Source of the DNA: an uncultured Bacteriovoracaceae bacterium | GTDB taxonomy: Bacteria > Bdellovibrionota > Bacteriovoracia > Bacteriovoracales > Bacteriovoracaceae | Length of the DNA stretch: 64,000 nucleotides | Direction of reading: 5' to 3' | NCBI GenBank assembly: GCA_938034385.1 | Contig: CALHLC010000022.1 | Span: forward strand, 1-64,000 | Shown here: positions 1 through 9,111 of the stretch, in pieces | How positions within the stretch are numbered: position 1 is the stretch's first letter | Layout: each line of letters starts with the position of its first letter | Program-made: the position numbers and the translations under genes | Notes under the pieces: model-generated | What the model was told of the DNA's origin: nothing | Databases searched by the model: none | Seen by the model: only the letters and a program-made list of their open reading frames with translations

Positions 1-126
1 TTACTTTTTTCTTCTTAGTTACTTTTTTCTTCTTAGTTACTTTTTTCTTCTTAGTTACTTTTTTCTTCTTAGTTACTTTTTTCTTCTTAGTTACTTTTTT
101 CTTCTTAGTTACCTTCTTCTTTTTAG
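1..126. repeat. 18-bp tandem repeat (minisatellite) inside a coding region
   Basis: Six identical copies of ttacttttttcttcttag run from 1 to 108 and a seventh, diverged copy covers 109-126. The array continues off the left edge, so its true copy number is unknown. The unit is a multiple of three, and read on the minus strand each copy encodes six residues, TKKKKV, so copy-number change would not break the frame. Confidence 0.95.
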
Positions 127-172
127 AAGCTTTTCTTTTTATAGTTTTGGTAGTCTTTTTTTTCTTTGCCAC
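1..172 (-). CDS. Lys-rich repeat protein, N-terminal part (cut by window edge)
   Basis: The gene starts at a GTG (172-170) preceded on the minus strand by a good ribosome-binding site (AAGGGAGATAG). The first residues are MAKKKKTTKTIKRKAS, followed by a Lys patch and then tandem TKKKKV hexapeptides to the edge. The composition resembles histone H1-like or basic nucleic-acid-binding tails. Two other proteins in the window (20664 and 40178) also begin with a Lys/Thr/Ala-rich tail, so this could be only the tail of a larger protein whose folded part lies outside. No function can be assigned from the visible part. The start and strand are well supported; the identity is open. Confidence 0.75.
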   Translation of the reverse strand, partial: MAKKKKTTKTIKRKASKKKKVTKKKKVTKKKKVTKKKKVTKKKKVTKKKKVTKKKKV

Positions 173-250
173 GACTATCTCCCTTGATTTTAGATATTTC
201 TAAATAAATATATGTGTATTGGTAAATTCTTACAAGTAGGAGGAAGAATT

Positions 251-2749
251 TTATTGATAATTTTTTACTTCATCTAATTGAGTATTCTCTTCAAGAAGGT
301 TCTCAATTTTTCCACCAGCTGTATCTCCTTGAGCTACTCCTCCTCCTTTGCCTTCACTATACTTAAAAAGGAAGAGAGGTTTTTCAGATCTAACATGGCT
401 AAGTGAAATTAATTTAGTAGAATAAAAATTTCTTAATGATTTAGTAGGCCTATTTCCTCTAATGGGATTATTTAAATCTCCATTTTCTCCAGTTCCTCCA
501 GAGTTTTGCCCTGGAAAGAAAGCACTGAATTTCTTATCAAGAGTCATTTTTTTGGAAAAATCTATAGGGTAGTCTTGTAGGTAAAAATCTCTAAAATTTT
601 GATCTTGGCCTGCAGTAGTGAAATATGCAGTTAAACCATTTATGTACGTGTCTGCACCGCCTTGATTATCACTATCACAAGTTGTTGTATCACCGATCTC
701 AGCAGCAGCTGGACCTATTAAAAAGCTAGTGAGTTGACCAATAACTGAATTACAACTTAGTGGAGAATCAATAAAGAGGTTCATAGCATCTACATAATTG
801 GCTTGCTCTCCATTGGCTGCAGCAGATGCTAAAGCTGCTTGCCTTACTTCATACATCTTATCTCTAAATGCTATAATTGATTTTGCTTGGGCCTCAAAGA
901 ACTGAGTAATAGTAGAAAGCATTTGATCTGTTTCGTAGATTGCATTTCTTCCAAAAATTGGTGCAAAGACTTTTAGTCCATGGGAATCTGTTGAACTTTG
1001 GCCATAGTGATCAACTCGGGTTGATGGAAAACTTGAATTATCTCGATCAGTAGTTGGAATTAAGTAGTTTTGAGCTTCATAATTAGTTGGAGATCGAACT
1101 TCTCTAATTGCATCTGCAACTTGTCTAACACTTGGTCGTGCTGAAGTCAGAGATCCTTTAAAAGCAGATAATTGTTCCGGATCATAAAGTCCTACTTTGT
1201 ATGCATTATCTGAAATTTCAATTGGCGTATTCATAACATAAATTGATTCAGCATGATCTAATGAGTTTCCAGTTTTATCATAAGTTAAATTAGGAATAAC
1301 AAATTTGGGATCCTCGGAACCCGTCAACCCACCAATTGCTTCATCAGGACTTTGAACCCAAAAGCTTTCACTGTCTGGCAAAATAGGAGGAAATGCTGAT
1401 GAATCTCCACCAGGAGTTGGCTTTAAACCAAAAATATAACTAGATGATCTTTTGGATGAAGTAGTATCACCTTTTACTCCTCTAGGAGTAACAAATGTTT
1501 CATTGGAATAGGTATCAAAAATTTTGGGCCCTATCCTTGCACCAAAGGGTTTAGCTGCTGCATAAGCAACTAATCTAATTCCATCTTTAGAAAACGGATT
1601 GAACAGCCCATTAAACTTAGTTTCTCCTTTGACTGCATAATAGGTTAAAACATTTTGGTTTTTATCAAAGCCAAGTGGAAAAGCAGGAACAGGATAAGCT
1701 GTTTTAATAACTTCACAAGATGCTTGGCTTGTATCATTACCTTTAGGAGCCAAAGTAGTGAAAAAGATCGCCATGTTTATTGGATAAAATTTAAGATCAA
1801 TATAATACTTATTAATTGCTTCACTTGAACCTGGTATGAGTAGGTTAGATAAACTACTGGGAGCTCTGTCTGCTAATCTGATGGGACTAAGTTCTGTAAT
1901 CTTTAATTCATTTTTAAGGTTTTTATCACTCCCATTACCAAGGTTTCGATAAGCTGAATAAAATGATTTCACTAATCTTTCATTTTTAGCTAATCCAGAT
2001 TGTTCAATACTAGTAATAGAGTTTATTGTTGCTTCACCTGGGGCAGCATTGAGCATTGCTTCTATATTTCTAACTCGAAATGCAAGTTCAATCCCTTTTG
2101 TCCATGCTCCTGGGCGAGTGACAATTAATTCTTTAGGAAGGAGGTCACTATTAGTTTGGCTTTGGCCTAAGCCATAAGTCCATTGTTGAGCTGCTACAAA
2201 GTTTGTATTGGTTGCATTGATACAATTTTTAGCAACTGCTGTTGCAATACTATTTTCTAATTCTTTTGTAACTTGATCAAGACCCGTAAAACCAATATTA
2301 CTTAATCTAGGAACCCCTGGGAGACTATAAAAACTACAAACATTACTAGTTAAATGACTATCAAGACAGATACTAGGAATATTATACTTATCTCCTGCTC
2401 CACCTCTTTCAAATTGGTTACCCAACCTAAAGTTTGATTGGCCAGGAAAAGCACTCGGATTTTGTACTCCTTTGGTGGAATAATTTCCCAATACATAATA
2501 CTTAAAAAGCCACTCTTTATAATTATTGCGCATTTCCCAATTTAAATATCCAATATCAGTAAGTTGCCTTGCTTGAACAGCAGCCCCAGACCAAGCCGCG
2601 GCATCAACAGCATTTTGAAGATTGATCTTTGCTTTTACAAAAAGACCAACATTGATAACAAAGGCCACTGTCGTCATGAAAAACACGATAGAGATGGCCA
2701 AGAATATACTGAGCTGACCTTTCTTATTAATGACGATTCCTTTTGTCAT
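251..2749 (-). CDS. TadG-like membrane-anchored protein (Flp/Tad pilus-associated)
   Basis: An 832-residue protein. Residues about 8-50 hold a short basic head, the GQLSIF motif and one long hydrophobic helix, followed by a KAKINLQNAVDAAAWSGA-type segment. That is the layout of the TadE/TadG N-terminal helix, in which the protein is anchored in the inner membrane and the rest faces the periplasm. The remainder is rich in Asn, Ser and Gly with few Cys and gives no recognisable catalytic motif. TadG proteins are minor components of the Tad secretion/pilus machine; I see no other tad gene beside it, so its pilus role is inference. The next gene, rnc, is divergent, with about 100 bp between them. 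Confidence 0.7.
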   Translation of the reverse strand: MTKGIVINKKGQLSIFLAISIVFFMTTVAFVINVGLFVKAKINLQNAVDAAAWSGAAVQARQLTDIGYLNWEMRNNYKEWLFKYYVLGNYSTKGVQNPSAFPGQSNFRLGNQFERGGAGDKYNIPSICLDSHLTSNVCSFYSLPGVPRLSNIGFTGLDQVTKELENSIATAVAKNCINATNTNFVAAQQWTYGLGQSQTNSDLLPKELIVTRPGAWTKGIELAFRVRNIEAMLNAAPGEATINSITSIEQSGLAKNERLVKSFYSAYRNLGNGSDKNLKNELKITELSPIRLADRAPSSLSNLLIPGSSEAINKYYIDLKFYPINMAIFFTTLAPKGNDTSQASCEVIKTAYPVPAFPLGFDKNQNVLTYYAVKGETKFNGLFNPFSKDGIRLVAYAAAKPFGARIGPKIFDTYSNETFVTPRGVKGDTTSSKRSSSYIFGLKPTPGGDSSAFPPILPDSESFWVQSPDEAIGGLTGSEDPKFVIPNLTYDKTGNSLDHAESIYVMNTPIEISDNAYKVGLYDPEQLSAFKGSLTSARPSVRQVADAIREVRSPTNYEAQNYLIPTTDRDNSSFPSTRVDHYGQSSTDSHGLKVFAPIFGRNAIYETDQMLSTITQFFEAQAKSIIAFRDKMYEVRQAALASAAANGEQANYVDAMNLFIDSPLSCNSVIGQLTSFLIGPAAAEIGDTTTCDSDNQGGADTYINGLTAYFTTAGQDQNFRDFYLQDYPIDFSKKMTLDKKFSAFFPGQNSGGTGENGDLNNPIRGNRPTKSLRNFYSTKLISLSHVRSEKPLFLFKYSEGKGGGVAQGDTAGGKIENLLEENTQLDEVKNYQ

Positions 2750-2902
2750 AAGCTTATTATCTCTTAAAATTTATCTATATTCATATTAATGCGTAAAGTC
2801 ATTACTTGTAAAATATTCTCTACTTCTTGAACTTAGGACTAGCTATTGCTAAACAAACTTATTCAACCATTTTGGTTGTTGATGACCTACCTTGGAGTTG
2901 TA

Positions 2903-3643
2903 ATGATTTATGACCTACCTTGGCAAATTAACGAGTTTGAAAGCTTACTTGCCTCGAGTTTTTATTATCCAGAAATTAAAAATATTGATTTATTTACTAA
3001 GGCCTTAAGTCATAGAAGTTATATTCACGATCATAAAATGAATAAAATTAACTCTAATGAAAGGTTAGAGTTTTTAGGTGATGCAGTCTTAGATCTACTT
3101 ATCAGCGAAAAGTTATATGAAAATCAAGCCAATCTTGATGAAGGTGACCTTTCTCAAATTCGAAGTGCTCTAGTTAATGAAGATATTTTAAGTGAACTTA
3201 CTAAGTTTACAAAATTAGATAAATTTTTACTTCTTGGAAAAGGTGAAGAAAAAAATGGCGGACGTGAGAGGTCAAAAAACTTATCAAGAGTTTTTGAGGC
3301 CATCATTGGTGCAATTTATCTGGATTCAAATTATGAGAAGACCAATGAGTGTTTAGTCAAAGTTTATAAAGATTATGAAAAATCTCACAATCTTAATCTT
3401 TTCTCTACAGAGATTTTAGAAGACTTTGATTCAAAATCAGAACTTCAAGAAAAAATCATGAAACATTTTAAACTAACCCCAGAATATAGAACTAAAAATA
3501 TGGGGCAAGGAGTTTTTCAAACAACTCTTTGGGTCGGAGATAAATCTCTAGGTATGGCCCTTGGAGAGTCAAAGAAAAAAGCCGAAAAAAAACTAGCAAA
3601 AGAAATTTTAGAAAATCAAGAAATATTTAAGGAGTACAAGTAA
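2903..3643 (+). CDS. rnc: Ribonuclease III
   Basis: Endoribonuclease that cuts double-stranded RNA, including rRNA precursors. The RNase III signature NERLEFLGDAVLDLL is present, the second acidic catalytic site lies in the RVFEAIIGAIYLD segment, and a double-stranded-RNA-binding domain forms the C-terminus (SKSELQEKIMK to KKAEKKLAKEIL). I chose ATG 2903 because GGAG lies five bases upstream and the length (about 246 residues) then fits the family. The same frame opens at TTG 2846, also with an AGGA upstream, giving 19 extra residues. It is first of rnc-era-der, and its TAA overlaps the era ATG by one base. Confidence 0.93.
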   Translation: MIYDLPWQINEFESLLASSFYYPEIKNIDLFTKALSHRSYIHDHKMNKINSNERLEFLGDAVLDLLISEKLYENQANLDEGDLSQIRSALVNEDILSELTKFTKLDKFLLLGKGEEKNGGRERSKNLSRVFEAIIGAIYLDSNYEKTNECLVKVYKDYEKSHNLNLFSTEILEDFDSKSELQEKIMKHFKLTPEYRTKNMGQGVFQTTLWVGDKSLGMALGESKKKAEKKLAKEILENQEIFKEYK

Positions 3644-4599
3644 TGCTTATCACCCATCAACACCCACACAACAAGTCCATTATGGTTTCTCTCTTAGGAA
3701 AACCTAATGCTGGAAAAAGTACTTTGATTAATAATCTGCTAGGTTTTGATCTCTCTATCGTAAGTAGAAAACCTCAAACAACTAGAAATACTTTTCATTG
3801 TTGTTTTACTGTAGATAGAACAGAGATTGTTCTTGTAGATACTCCAGGAATACATAAATCAGGTCAAGAGTTAAATATTAGAATGAATGGTCAAGCAGCA
3901 AGAGCTAGTGAAGGGTCTGATCTTAATATTATTTTGATTGATGCTAGAAAAAACATTCTAGAAGAGTTTGAAAACTTTATGAGTTGCCTCCAAAAAGACC
4001 TAACAAAGTCATGGGTCATATTTAATAAGAGTGACGTGGCTGAGAATAGATCGTATGAGGAAGACTTTAGTAAACTTCAAGAAAAATATGGTTTTCTTGA
4101 AAAGTACTTTTTAATTAGTGCAAAGACTGGATCAAATGTTCATGAGTTAGTAGGAGCCCTGTGTGATGAAGCTCCAAATGGACCACACCTTTATCCAAAA
4201 GGAGATGTTTCAAACAAGAATATGAGGTTTTTTGTAACCGAATATATTAGAGAGCAAGCATTTAGGGTGTTAAAAGAAGAACTTCCTTATGAATTAGCTG
4301 TAACTATAGATAAATTTAAAGAAAAGCCAACAGAAGAATCAAAAGTTCAAGCTGATATTAGTGCTACTATTTTAGTAAATAGACCGAGTCAAAGAGCTAT
4401 TGTTGTTGGGTCCAAGGGAAGTGTTATTAAAGATATTGGATCCAATGCTAGGAAAAAAATTGAGGCCATGATGGGTGGGAAAGTTTATTTAAAACTCCAC
4501 GTAAAAGTTGCACCTAAATGGTTTAAAAATAATTTTATTCTCGAAGAGATAGGGCTCCCTAGAGTTCAAAATTCTAAGCGTGTATGGAGGAAGAGATGA
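3643..4599 (+). CDS. era: GTPase Era
   Basis: Ribosome-assembly GTPase that binds 16S rRNA at the inner membrane. The N-terminal G domain has GKPNAGKST (G1), the QTTRN switch I, DTPG (G3), NKSD (G4) and SAKTG (G5). The C-terminal KH RNA-binding domain contains IVVGSKGSVIKDIG, the expected GxxG-type loop. At 318 residues it is slightly longer than the usual 300, owing to a short His/Asn-rich N-terminal segment (MLITHQHPHNKS) before the G1 strand. It is translationally coupled to rnc (TAATG overlap) and to der. Confidence 0.96.
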   Translation: MLITHQHPHNKSIMVSLLGKPNAGKSTLINNLLGFDLSIVSRKPQTTRNTFHCCFTVDRTEIVLVDTPGIHKSGQELNIRMNGQAARASEGSDLNIILIDARKNILEEFENFMSCLQKDLTKSWVIFNKSDVAENRSYEEDFSKLQEKYGFLEKYFLISAKTGSNVHELVGALCDEAPNGPHLYPKGDVSNKNMRFFVTEYIREQAFRVLKEELPYELAVTIDKFKEKPTEESKVQADISATILVNRPSQRAIVVGSKGSVIKDIGSNARKKIEAMMGGKVYLKLHVKVAPKWFKNNFILEEIGLPRVQNSKRVWRKR

Positions 4600-6242
4600 A
4601 AACTCCTGTTATATCAATTATAGGAAGACCAAATGTCGGGAAGAGTACGATTTTTAATCGTTTACTTGGAAATTCCATGAAAGCAATTACACATAATAGA
4701 CCAGGTGTAACAAGAGATAGGCATTATGGTTTATATAAATACACAGATAGTGATCATCAAGATAAAGATCTAATCCTAGTCGACACAGGAGGCTTTTATC
4801 CTGACCTTGAAACAATTGATGATGATAAATTATATTCAGTAATGGCTCAACAAGCTCGAATAGCGGTTAAAGAATCAGACCTTGTTTTAATCGTTATGGA
4901 TGTGAGAGATGGACTATTACCATTTGATGAATCAATCGTTCAGTTTACTAGAAAAGAAAAAAAGAACTTTTGGATTTTAGTGAATAAGTACGATGATGAT
5001 AGATTAGCTGGAATAGAAAGTGATTTTTATAAATACGCGAGTGAAGGGATTTCTCTCGTTTCGGCAGAACATAATCGTGGATTAAGTGATTTGAAAGATC
5101 GAATCTCAAACTTTGCAAAAGAGTTTACTACTGAACAAGAAAAGATTTTTGACGGGGTGAAACCAAATTTTCAAATAGGCGGAAGGATTTCAATTATTGG
5201 AGCTCCTAATGTTGGAAAATCAACTCTTCTAAATCACTTAATAGGAAGTGAGAGAGCAAGTGTTTCTAGTATTGCTGGGACAACCATTGATCCTATTGAA
5301 GGTTTCATTGATTTAGATTTTGGTCAAGATGTTAAATACTTAAAAACTTCTCAATTTAACTTTAAAAAAGATGAAATTAGTCTTTTCAAAAAAGTTTTAG
5401 AAGAAGGAGACGGGTTCATTGATACTAAAGAGTATGATGATGGGAACTTCTTTTATGAGCAAGATGATTTAGATGTTTCACTGGAGGAGACTTCTGATGA
5501 AGTGATAATAATCCAAGAAGAAGAACCTGAAGACGAAACTATTATCGAAGATACAATTCGATCTCTAAAAGTCATAGATACAGCAGGGATCAGAAGAAAG
5601 AGCCAAGTGAGTGATTTTATTGAGACTCAATCTGTTTATAGATCGCTTAGGGCCATCAATGAAAGTGATATTGTTATCTATATGGTGGATGGAGTTGTAG
5701 GCCTTACAAGCCAAGATAAAAAATTAATGGGAATAGCAATTGAGCGGGGAAAGACTCTTGTGATCGCTATTAATAAAATCGACCTTAAAGAAGAAGTGTA
5801 CTCTGATAAAAAAGAAAAGAAAGAGTTTCTATTAGACTTTGAATATGAACTTCCTTGGTTAAAATATTGTCGACCTGTCTTTATTTCAGCAAAGACTGGC
5901 TGGGGAATCAAAGGTTTAAAGCAATCAATTAAAGAAGGATTAATTTATAGAAATAAATCTATTCCAACTGGAGCTTTAAATAGAGTGATTCATCAATTGG
6001 TAGAGAGAAACCCAACTGTCATTAGAGGTAGAGGTGGTGCTCGAGAGTTTAAATTTAAATATGCAGCTATGGTTAAGTCTGATCCTCCAACATTTTTATT
6101 ATTTGTGAATAGATCAAGAGGTGTACCAGTTCAATTTAGAAGATATTTAGTAAACGGAATTCGAAGAAACTTTCCTATTCCTAATACTCCAATTCATTTA
6201 GTTTTTAGAACAGGTAAAGGTGATCTTACCAAGTTAAGTTAA
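4596..6242 (+). CDS. der: Tandem-domain GTPase Der (EngA) with an acidic insertion
   Basis: 50S-assembly GTPase with two G domains and a C-terminal KH-like domain. I chose ATG 4596, which overlaps the era TGA, because a GGAGG sits just upstream; the same frame also opens at 4584. Domain 1 has GRPNVGKST (10-18), DTGG and NKYD. Domain 2 has GAPNVGKST (202-210), GTT (about 229), DTAG (328-331) and NKID (393-396). The family has about 18 residues between GTT and DTAG; here there are about 97, an extra 80 residues that are strongly acidic (EEGD, QEEEPEDE). The total is 548 residues against the usual 430-490. The 3' end overlaps the convergent gene by 17 bp. Confidence 0.95.
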   Translation: MKTPVISIIGRPNVGKSTIFNRLLGNSMKAITHNRPGVTRDRHYGLYKYTDSDHQDKDLILVDTGGFYPDLETIDDDKLYSVMAQQARIAVKESDLVLIVMDVRDGLLPFDESIVQFTRKEKKNFWILVNKYDDDRLAGIESDFYKYASEGISLVSAEHNRGLSDLKDRISNFAKEFTTEQEKIFDGVKPNFQIGGRISIIGAPNVGKSTLLNHLIGSERASVSSIAGTTIDPIEGFIDLDFGQDVKYLKTSQFNFKKDEISLFKKVLEEGDGFIDTKEYDDGNFFYEQDDLDVSLEETSDEVIIIQEEEPEDETIIEDTIRSLKVIDTAGIRRKSQVSDFIETQSVYRSLRAINESDIVIYMVDGVVGLTSQDKKLMGIAIERGKTLVIAINKIDLKEEVYSDKKEKKEFLLDFEYELPWLKYCRPVFISAKTGWGIKGLKQSIKEGLIYRNKSIPTGALNRVIHQLVERNPTVIRGRGGAREFKFKYAAMVKSDPPTFLLFVNRSRGVPVQFRRYLVNGIRRNFPIPNTPIHLVFRTGKGDLTKLS

Positions 6243-7023
6243 AGGTTGTTTTAACACTCCAGCCAAGACCTTTTAAATCATCATACCCAACAGTATTACC
6301 TGTGGATGGCCTCCAGCTTGTGACATCACCATCAAAATAATTAACTGGATGAACGAGTGCTTCTATTCCTAGATACCTCTTTTTAAACTCTAGTGGAAAT
6401 TCTAAACCAAAACCAAATCCGCCCCCAAGACCTCCACCTTTTTCTTGGCCACCTTCAATGATAGTTGGAGAATCAAGAAACTTATTGGTTTGATACCAAT
6501 ATTCAACTCTTCCAGTAAAATAGGGATTGGAGTAAGTAAATACTGAGCTTAAATTACTCGTATCTATATAAAATCGATAAGCTAAAAAAGGTCTAATAAT
6601 AGAAACATCAATGGCACCTATTTCATCAGTTCGAGGAAATCTTCTCGTCTGAAAATCAATAGTCATCTGATGTTTAGAAAATTCAACTCCAAAATTTATA
6701 GCGGATAAGAAATCAAGAAAATAGGTGAGAGAGAAATGGAAGGTAGGGAACTTATCTTTGAAAGCTGTTCCTCTATTTCCAGTAAAAGTCGTATGACCTA
6801 TTCCTAAATTAACTGAGAAAAAACGACCATATCTATAAAATCTCTCATCTTCTAAAATTTGAGCAGATTCTACGTTTTCCTGGAAATCCGTGAATATATC
6901 GTTTCCAACACTCAAATCATCATCCATAGACTCTAAGATCTCATCTGAGACCTGTGATTGAGTAAAAGAGCTGCTACTTAGGCAAAATAACAATAAAATG
7001 ACAAAGCGCTTTAAAGTAATCAT
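6226..7023 (-). CDS. Secreted outer-membrane beta-barrel-like protein, unknown function
   Basis: 265 residues with a clear Sec signal peptide (MITLKRFVILLLFCLSSSSF, cleavage near TQS). The mature part alternates aromatic and polar residues in short strands (FSVNLGIGHTTF, YFTGRVEYWYQ, LGGGFGFGLEFP) and ends with TTFNLTW, an aromatic C-terminus typical of outer-membrane barrels. I do not recognise a named family. It lies in opposite orientation between der and the yfgM-bamB pair, interrupting a grouping that is contiguous in many proteobacteria. Confidence 0.6.
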   Translation of the reverse strand: MITLKRFVILLLFCLSSSSFTQSQVSDEILESMDDDLSVGNDIFTDFQENVESAQILEDERFYRYGRFFSVNLGIGHTTFTGNRGTAFKDKFPTFHFSLTYFLDFLSAINFGVEFSKHQMTIDFQTRRFPRTDEIGAIDVSIIRPFLAYRFYIDTSNLSSVFTYSNPYFTGRVEYWYQTNKFLDSPTIIEGGQEKGGGLGGGFGFGLEFPLEFKKRYLGIEALVHPVNYFDGDVTSWRPSTGNTVGYDDLKGLGWSVKTTFNLTW

Positions 7024-7068
7024 TAATAAAAATCTTAACTTAAGAGCTCTCTTTATTCTATAGCTATT

Positions 7069-7098
7069 TTGACAACTATGGTGCTTGGAAATTACTAT
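7069..7098 (+). promoter_or_regulatory. Candidate sigma-70 promoter for the YfgM-like/bamB pair
   Basis: A perfect -35 hexamer TTGACA (7069-7074) is followed after 18 bases by TACTAT (7093-7098). An alternative -10, TATAAC at 7096, would need a 21-base spacer. It lies 40-70 bases before the 7140 start, which carries a TAGGAG ribosome-binding site. This is pattern evidence only. Confidence 0.45.
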
Positions 7099-7139
7099 AA
7101 CAGACGATTATAAATATAATTTATTAGGAGTAGAAAAAG

Positions 7140-7829
7140 ATGGCTAAATCCAAGAATGCTAAACCAGTTGTACCAGTAATTGATCCAGCACAAATGATTG
7201 CTGATAATGATGAAAAATTAAAACTTTATTCCAAGTGGGCCATATTTTTACTAATTGCTGGGATCCTTATTTCTCTGCTAGTTGGATATATAAATAGCAA
7301 GTCAGCTCAATCTGTGGACACAAGCTCTAAAGTAATGGGAGCATTTGAAACAAGTACTCTTCAGGACTTTAAAGATAAAAAAATTAATACTCTTGATTTT
7401 ATTAATAAATCAAAATCAACAATCAATGAACTTGGAAGTTCAAATAGTTTTTTAGTTGTAGCTTCTGAAGCATTTGATGCAATAAAAAAAGATACGACCT
7501 CTCAGGACCAGGCGATTGAATTTTTTAACTTTTTAAAAACAAAATCAAGCCATGAACTATCAAGTTATTATTATAGTCTTTATTCTTCAGTTTTAAATGA
7601 AGACAAAGGAAATTATAAAGAAGCGATAAGGATCTTAAAATCAACTCTTTCATCTAGCTTGAAATTAGAAGAAAAAACTTATCTTGATCTTGGAAGACTT
7701 CACCTTTTAGATGGGCAAACTGATCAAGCAAAAAGTAATTTTCAACATTTATTGAAAAATTTCCCAGCTTCAAAAGAAGCAAACCTTGCAAAAATCTTTG
7801 CAAACGAAAACTCTATAATTTTAGAGTAA
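7140..7829 (+). CDS. YfgM-like inner-membrane TPR protein
   Basis: 229 residues: a cytoplasmic N-terminus of about 28 residues, one transmembrane helix (about 32-52, WAIFLLIAGILISLLVGYI), then a helical periplasmic part with TPR-like pairs (NYKEAIRILKS; YLDLGRLHLLDGQTDQAKSNFQHLL). This is the layout of YfgM, the periplasmic ancillary chaperone of the Sec translocon. The gene lies nine bases before bamB and close to der, the same neighbourhood as yfgM in gamma-proteobacteria, which supports the call. Sequence similarity in the middle is weak, so the name is partly from context. Confidence 0.7.
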   Translation: MAKSKNAKPVVPVIDPAQMIADNDEKLKLYSKWAIFLLIAGILISLLVGYINSKSAQSVDTSSKVMGAFETSTLQDFKDKKINTLDFINKSKSTINELGSSNSFLVVASEAFDAIKKDTTSQDQAIEFFNFLKTKSSHELSSYYYSLYSSVLNEDKGNYKEAIRILKSTLSSSLKLEEKTYLDLGRLHLLDGQTDQAKSNFQHLLKNFPASKEANLAKIFANENSIILE

Positions 7830-7838
7830 AGGAAAAAC

Positions 7839-8942
7839 ATGAAATACCTCCTTCTTATATTTGTTCTCTCGTGTGCGGGACTAGAAAAAACTAGTAGCAA
7901 AATTTTTAATAAACCAGTCAGAGACACTAAGGTTTTAAGTGTCTCATGGAATAAAAATTTAGACCCTGCTTATAAGACTGGAAACTTACCAATAGGTGGA
8001 ATCACTCCAAAGATTACAACTGATAAATTAATGGTTGGTAGTCTAGAAGGTGGAGTTTATGTTTATAACCACAAAGGAATTAAAACTGCTCATATAGATA
8101 CAAATGGTGCTGTGGTTGGAAGACCATTACTACAAAATAACATTTTATATTATGGAACCAATGAAGGTTATGTTGTTGCAAAAAATCTTTCGACGAAAAA
8201 AGTAATTTTTAAAGAGTTCTTACAATCTCCAGTAGAATCAGATGTTGTTGCTCACAAAGATCTCATCATTGTGAGATTAAGAAGTCATGTTGTTGTTGCT
8301 TTAAATAAAGCAGATGGAAAAATTAAGTGGCATTATAAAAGATCTGTCGCTCAATTATCAACGCTTAATAGGTTATCAACTCCCAAGGCTTATAAAGACA
8401 ATCTAATCTTCGGTACAGCAGATGGCTACCTTGTCTCCGTTAAGCTATCTGATGGAGCTCTAGACTGGGAGAGAAAATTATCAAATAAGAAGAAGTTTAT
8501 CGACATAGATATGAGCCCAAGCTTAATAGAGAATAAAATCTGGATAGGCTCGCTTGGTGGAGATTTTCATTTAATCAATCCAGATAATGGGAATGTTATC
8601 AATAAGTATAAGTTAAATGCTTCTGCTGAACCTGTGTACTTAGGCCATAAGGTTTATGTTTTTGATAATACTGGTCATGTTTATGTTTTTAATCTTGATG
8701 GTGTTCTGGATACAAAAAAGAAAATTTCTAAATTTAGTTTTGGTTCAGCAAAGTTTTGGAATCATCACCTTGTAGCTTCTACATACAAAGGTCATATACT
8801 TGCAATAGATCCAAGAACTTTAAAAGTTGTAGATACTTTTCATCTTGGACATAAGTTTTCATCTATTTTTGGTCATTTAGAAACTGATGGGAAATCGCTT
8901 GCGGCTTACTCGAGTCGAAATCGACTTTATGTTTTTAAGTAA
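7839..8942 (+). CDS. bamB: Outer-membrane assembly lipoprotein BamB
   Basis: 367 residues with a lipoprotein signal peptide and lipobox ending in Cys (MKYLLLIFVLSC), then repeated PQQ-type propeller blades with recurring GxxxG, V(Y/V)ALN and D/NG(K/A)xxW patterns (NKADGKIKWHYK; LSDGALDWERKL; INPDNGNVINKYK). BamB is the beta-propeller subunit of the BAM complex that inserts outer-membrane proteins. It forms an operon with the upstream YfgM-like gene. The sequence TTTATGTTTTTAA occurs twice, near 8682 and near 8928; a decayed partial copy of this gene lies at 9488 (see there). Confidence 0.88.
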   Translation: MKYLLLIFVLSCAGLEKTSSKIFNKPVRDTKVLSVSWNKNLDPAYKTGNLPIGGITPKITTDKLMVGSLEGGVYVYNHKGIKTAHIDTNGAVVGRPLLQNNILYYGTNEGYVVAKNLSTKKVIFKEFLQSPVESDVVAHKDLIIVRLRSHVVVALNKADGKIKWHYKRSVAQLSTLNRLSTPKAYKDNLIFGTADGYLVSVKLSDGALDWERKLSNKKKFIDIDMSPSLIENKIWIGSLGGDFHLINPDNGNVINKYKLNASAEPVYLGHKVYVFDNTGHVYVFNLDGVLDTKKKISKFSFGSAKFWNHHLVASTYKGHILAIDPRTLKVVDTFHLGHKFSSIFGHLETDGKSLAAYSSRNRLYVFK

Positions 8943-9111
8943 TCACTGAGAAATTAATGAGTAAATGGCGGAAACGATAAGTAGCATTTAAAACCTTATC
9001 CATGAAGTAGATAAAACATGTCGATTTACAGAAAGACTCAATAATTTATAAAAAATAAAAAAAAAATCTCCAATATAACATTCTTCGATTTAATTAAATA
9101 CAATTAAAAAG

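Noticed and set aside
2564-2767. Plus-strand 67-codon frame opposite the TadG-like N-terminus
   Set aside because: It is antisense to a well-supported gene, with no ribosome-binding site.
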